From NCBI GenBank assembly GCA_021825955.1, contig JAKAEH010000022.1:1-8633 (forward strand): a DNA stretch of 8,633 bases, read 5' to 3'. Source of the stretch: a bacterium. GTDB lineage: Bacteria; Patescibacteria; Microgenomatia; Levybacterales; UBA12049. Shown here piece by piece: positions 7,146 through 8,633 of the stretch. Each line of letters begins with the position of its first letter. Within the stretch, counting starts at the first letter, position 1. Under the pieces are notes generated by a model. The model did not search any database. It was not told the DNA's origin and worked only from the letters and a program-made list of their open reading frames with translations. A program made the position numbers and the translations under genes.

Positions 7146-7319
7146 TTAATATATGCTTATTCCAAACATCGATGAAACGAGTAACATTGAGACTATTAAA
7201 ACAAATACCAAGAATAAAAGAAAAGTTAAGGAATTATATCTAATTCCATATGTTTCTGTTCTATATATATGCCTTTTACCTTTCGAAGAAGACTTTGCTG
7301 CTTTCCTTCTTTTTGCCAT
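7146..7319 (-). CDS. Small basic single-pass membrane protein (57 aa)
   Basis: A short gene of 57 codons plus TAA. The N-terminal 20 residues are strongly basic (starting MAKRRKAAKSSSKGKR), followed by a polar stretch with several Tyr and Arg (about 17-30). One hydrophobic segment covers about 31-50 (SLTFLLFLVFVLIVSMLLVS) and a short tail ends FGISIY. By the positive-inside rule the basic end is cytoplasmic. It is well supported as real by a 10-base match to the anti-Shine-Dalgarno six bases before the ATG, an upstream TTGACA and an uninterrupted sensible composition. I do not recognise a family. The Lys/Arg/Ser-rich tail could bind nucleic acid, ribosomes or acidic lipids at the membrane. 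It is transcribed towards the DUF4382 gene, whose start codon lies 82 bp past its stop. The hydrophobic segment is too far from the N-terminus for a typical signal peptide. Confidence 0.75.
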   Translation of the reverse strand: MAKRRKAAKSSSKGKRHIYRTETYGIRYNSLTFLLFLVFVLIVSMLLVSSMFGISIY

Positions 7320-7325
7320 TTATTA

Positions 7326-7335
7326 ATCACCTCCT
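7326..7335 (-). promoter_or_regulatory. Very strong Shine-Dalgarno of the 57-aa gene
   Basis: The minus strand reads AGGAGGTGAT, complementary over ten bases to the usual 16S rRNA 3' end, then TAATAA and the ATG at 7319. It decides this start. No other gene in the window has a comparable site. Confidence 0.85.
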
Positions 7336-7342
7336 CTAAATT

Positions 7343-7373
7343 ATTATGCTCATAAGTAAAGGTATCTTGTCAA
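7343..7373 (-). promoter_or_regulatory. Probable promoter for the 57-aa gene
   Basis: On the minus strand a perfect TTGACA (7373-7368) and CATAAT (7348-7343, five of six to consensus) are separated by 19 bp, two more than ideal. A start near 7336 would put the Shine-Dalgarno at the very 5' end of the transcript. It lies back to back with the divergent promoter at 7399-7427. Confidence 0.5.
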
Positions 7374-7398
7374 TGCCTTTTTTACCAAACACGTTCCC

Positions 7399-7427
7399 TT
7401 GTTTAATTAGCTGAAATATCCTATAAT
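7399..7427 (+). promoter_or_regulatory. Promoter for the 172-aa gene
   Basis: TTGTTT (7399-7404; TTG plus a divergent half), a 17-bp spacer and a perfect -10 TATAAT (7422-7427). The first ATG is at 7430, only two bases after the -10, so normal initiation at 7433-7436 would fall inside the reading frame. A GTG at 7436 could then be a leaderless start. No Shine-Dalgarno is present for either. Confidence 0.6.
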
Positions 7428-7429
7428 AC

Positions 7430-7948
7430 ATGGTCGTGAAAGAAAGAGATCAAGGAAGAGAACCCAATTTAAGAGAAAACACATTAATTCTTTGGCAAAG
7501 CCTCGAAGAAGTTGAAGATTTATATTTAAAAGACTTCCCTAAGGCTACCCCATTGGTTTTTTCCTTTGGCAAAGTTAAGGTTTCTATAAATTTTACTTGC
7601 TACGAAGATTGTAGGGATTATGGCATTGGTGCTATGTCGATTAGCACACAAGAAACAGATTATAGTGAATTTAGAAAAGATATTGTAATAAGAAAAACAA
7701 ACACTGGCCCCGTACGAAGCACTGTAAAAGAATATGATCTTGATCCTGCAGCCAATTTTCTTCCAGATGATAAAAAATATCCTTTTATAATGCCTGATTT
7801 ATCTCAACCAATTGATTATTATGAAGAGGTATTAGACAATGCAAAAAAACCCAATGTTCAATACAGAAGACTTGAACATAAAGACATAGACGAAGCTCTT
7901 AACTATCTAAACGGAATAAGCATGTTGTTAATTCATATTGATCACTAA
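7430..7948 (+). CDS. Hypothetical soluble protein, 172 aa
   Basis: I do not recognise a family. The protein is acidic to mixed-charge, with no signal peptide or membrane segment. An N-terminal helix-like region (about 15-35, ending WQSLEEVEDLYL) is followed by a likely beta-rich stretch (about 41-90) with a CYEDC pair (C57, C61), a Pro/Asp-rich middle (about 103-130) and a helical C-terminus (about 150-165). Composition (about 35% GC) matches the host genes, unlike the segment to its right. It stands alone on the + strand behind its own promoter, diverging from the small membrane protein gene. The ATG at 7430 overlaps the expected transcription start, so the real start may be the GTG at 7436, two codons shorter. 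A hairpin at 7975-8001 lies 26 bp after the stop. Confidence 0.68.
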   Translation: MVVKERDQGREPNLRENTLILWQSLEEVEDLYLKDFPKATPLVFSFGKVKVSINFTCYEDCRDYGIGAMSISTQETDYSEFRKDIVIRKTNTGPVRSTVKEYDLDPAANFLPDDKKYPFIMPDLSQPIDYYEEVLDNAKKPNVQYRRLEHKDIDEALNYLNGISMLLIHIDH

Positions 7949-7974
7949 CATCACAAAAAGACTTAAACACAAAA

Positions 7975-8001
7975 ACAACCCACCTAACCCAGATGGGTTG
8001 T
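7975..8001 (-). terminator. Rho-independent terminator hairpin
   Basis: A perfect 8-bp stem, ACAACCCA (7975-7982) with TGGGTTGT (7994-8001), around an 11-base loop. On the minus strand it is followed by TTTTTGTGTTT, a good U-tract, so it best serves the minus-strand fusion gene ending at 8023. On the + strand only TTT follows, so it would be a weaker stop for the 172-aa gene. It marks the edge between the host-like and foreign-looking sequence. Confidence 0.65.
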
Positions 8002-8004
8002 TTA

Positions 8005-8024
8005 AAAACAAACTTTTTTGTTTT
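8005..8024. repeat. AT-rich inverted repeat at end of fusion gene
   Basis: AAAACAAA (8005-8012) pairs with TTTGTTTT (8017-8024) around a 4-base loop. It is made almost wholly of A-T pairs and overlaps the stop codon of the minus-strand gene. It may assist the neighbouring terminator or be chance in an A/T-rich tract. Confidence 0.3.
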
Positions 8025-8633
8025 AGTTTCTTTTACCTGCGTGTTCGTTACTTACAACGTAACTTACGCAATCCCCCTGATTCTTGAAAGTTGGATTGTT
8101 AAATGTCATCCATCCATCTTTCTTACACTGATCTTTATTAGTTGGCGGCCCAACTAATACGCTGAGTTGGCTGTTATCAATGGCAAGAAACGAAAATTCG
8201 TTTTGAGGAAACCAACCGTAGCGATTGCCGCCGACTGTCGTACCGATAATATCGGTTGGATCAGACAAGGTCCACGTATGCAATACGCCTCCACCCGAGT
8301 CAAGAACGCTCAAATCAACCGCTAATACTCCGCTGCCGTTGTCTCGGAAGCTATGTTGGAATGTGTACCAACCCGAGCTCGTTACCGCGAAGGGATCTCT
8401 GCCGGGATTTTTCGGGTAAGAACTGCCCCGTCCAGCGTTGTTACTAGCCGTGAAGATGAAGCGGGGTCCACTGCCGGTAGAATCAGTATCATTATAGTAT
8501 CCGCCGTTAAAAACAAAATCACGTGTTCTGGCAGACCACATCGGTAAGACTTTAAAGAAAGTTTCTTGAGCATACTCCAAAGGAGTTTTGTAATCAAGAG
8601 TCTCATGGGGCCTAAAGGAATTGTATTTAATAA
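8023..8633 (-). pseudogene. Chimeric ORF: transposase C-terminus fused in frame to a surface-protein C-terminal region
   Basis: The frame is open to the right edge, so it starts outside the window; 202 codons are visible. The first 36 residues are a transposase tail ending in PMWSART. The frame then runs on without a stop into an unrelated region rich in Gly, Ser, Asp, Asn and aromatics, typical of secreted beta-sandwich domains: GSGPRFIFTASNN, SGWYTFQHSFRDNGSGVLAV, HTWTLSDPTD, GGNRYGWFPQNEFSFLAIDN. It ends with a Cys-pair motif, DQCKKDGW then NPTFKNQGDCVSYV, which I recall as a common C-terminal module of exported proteins in Patescibacteria and Gram-positives, followed by a short charged tail. 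No signal peptide or secretion N-terminus is joined to it, so the surface domain cannot be exported as read. It is best seen as a decayed gene remnant, a deletion joint or an assembly chimera. The terminator at 7975-8001 is presumably that of the original surface gene. Confidence 0.62.
8524..8633 (-). mobile_element. C-terminal fragment of an IS481/IS3-type (rve, DDE) transposase
   Basis: The minus strand reads YNSFRPHETLDYKTPLEYAQ and then PMWSART. The pattern YN..RPH..L.Y.TP.EY is the hallmark of the end of integrase-core (rve/rve_3) transposases, where it follows the catalytic Glu. The rest of the transposase and the far insertion-sequence end would lie right of the window. I could not identify terminal inverted repeats or a target duplication at the inner edge. 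IS481 and IS3-related groups cannot be told apart from this tail alone. Confidence 0.78.

Noticed and set aside
8225..8547. Three short + strand open frames
   Set aside because: They are antisense shadows of the high-GC fusion gene and lack motifs or ribosome sites; high GC alone removes stops here.
8382..8606. A 74-codon minus-strand frame starting MRLLITK
   Set aside because: It overlaps the transposase tail in another frame; the real frame carries the YN..RPH..L.Y.TP motif.
1..8633. CRISPR array, tRNA, rRNA, riboswitch, toxin-antitoxin or phage defence module
   Set aside because: Reading both strands I found no regularly spaced direct repeats, cloverleaf-like segments, long structured leaders or recognisable toxin, nuclease or defence domains. 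The leaders here are too short to hold a riboswitch.

Overview
The window looks like chromosomal DNA from a small-genome, low-GC uncultured bacterium, most likely of the Patescibacteria (Candidate Phyla Radiation). The reasons are about 33-37% GC over most of its length, very compact gene packing, mostly absent Shine-Dalgarno sites, a split transketolase, and families often met there (MOFRL glycerate kinase, stand-alone DUF2090, membrane-anchored DUF4382). This placement is an inference from style; no rRNA or marker gene is present. The standard genetic code fits: no in-frame TGA interrupts a conserved domain, and all ten visible stops are TAA or TAG.

Left block (2-4714, + strand): a four-gene operon with overlapping or nearly touching genes. 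It encodes a glycerate 2-kinase (5' end outside the window), the N- and C-terminal subunits of transketolase, and a GlcD-like FAD-linked 2-hydroxyacid dehydrogenase. Together they suggest two-carbon and three-carbon hydroxyacid oxidation and glycerate phosphorylation linked to non-oxidative pentose-phosphate chemistry.

Middle block (7319-4704, - strand), convergent with the first and overlapping its last gene by 11 bp: a 57-aa basic single-pass membrane protein with an exceptionally strong Shine-Dalgarno, a membrane-anchored DUF4382 protein, a stand-alone DUF2090 aldolase-like protein (the C-terminal half of IolC without its kinase), and a SerB-like HAD phosphatase. TTGACA promoters lie just before two or three of these genes, with almost no room for 5' leaders.

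Right block (7399-8633): a divergent promoter drives an unrecognised 172-aa soluble protein. Beyond a terminator hairpin comes a compositionally foreign segment. On the - strand, the C-terminal tail of an IS481/IS3-type (rve) transposase continues in frame, with no stop, into a secreted or surface-type domain of about 53% GC at its core. This is either a degraded insertion/deletion junction or an assembly chimera.

I see no CRISPR array, tRNA, rRNA, phage module or recognisable defence system. The items most worth following are the transposase-surface protein fusion, the small membrane protein, the short-leader promoter architecture and the stand-alone DUF2090/HAD pair.
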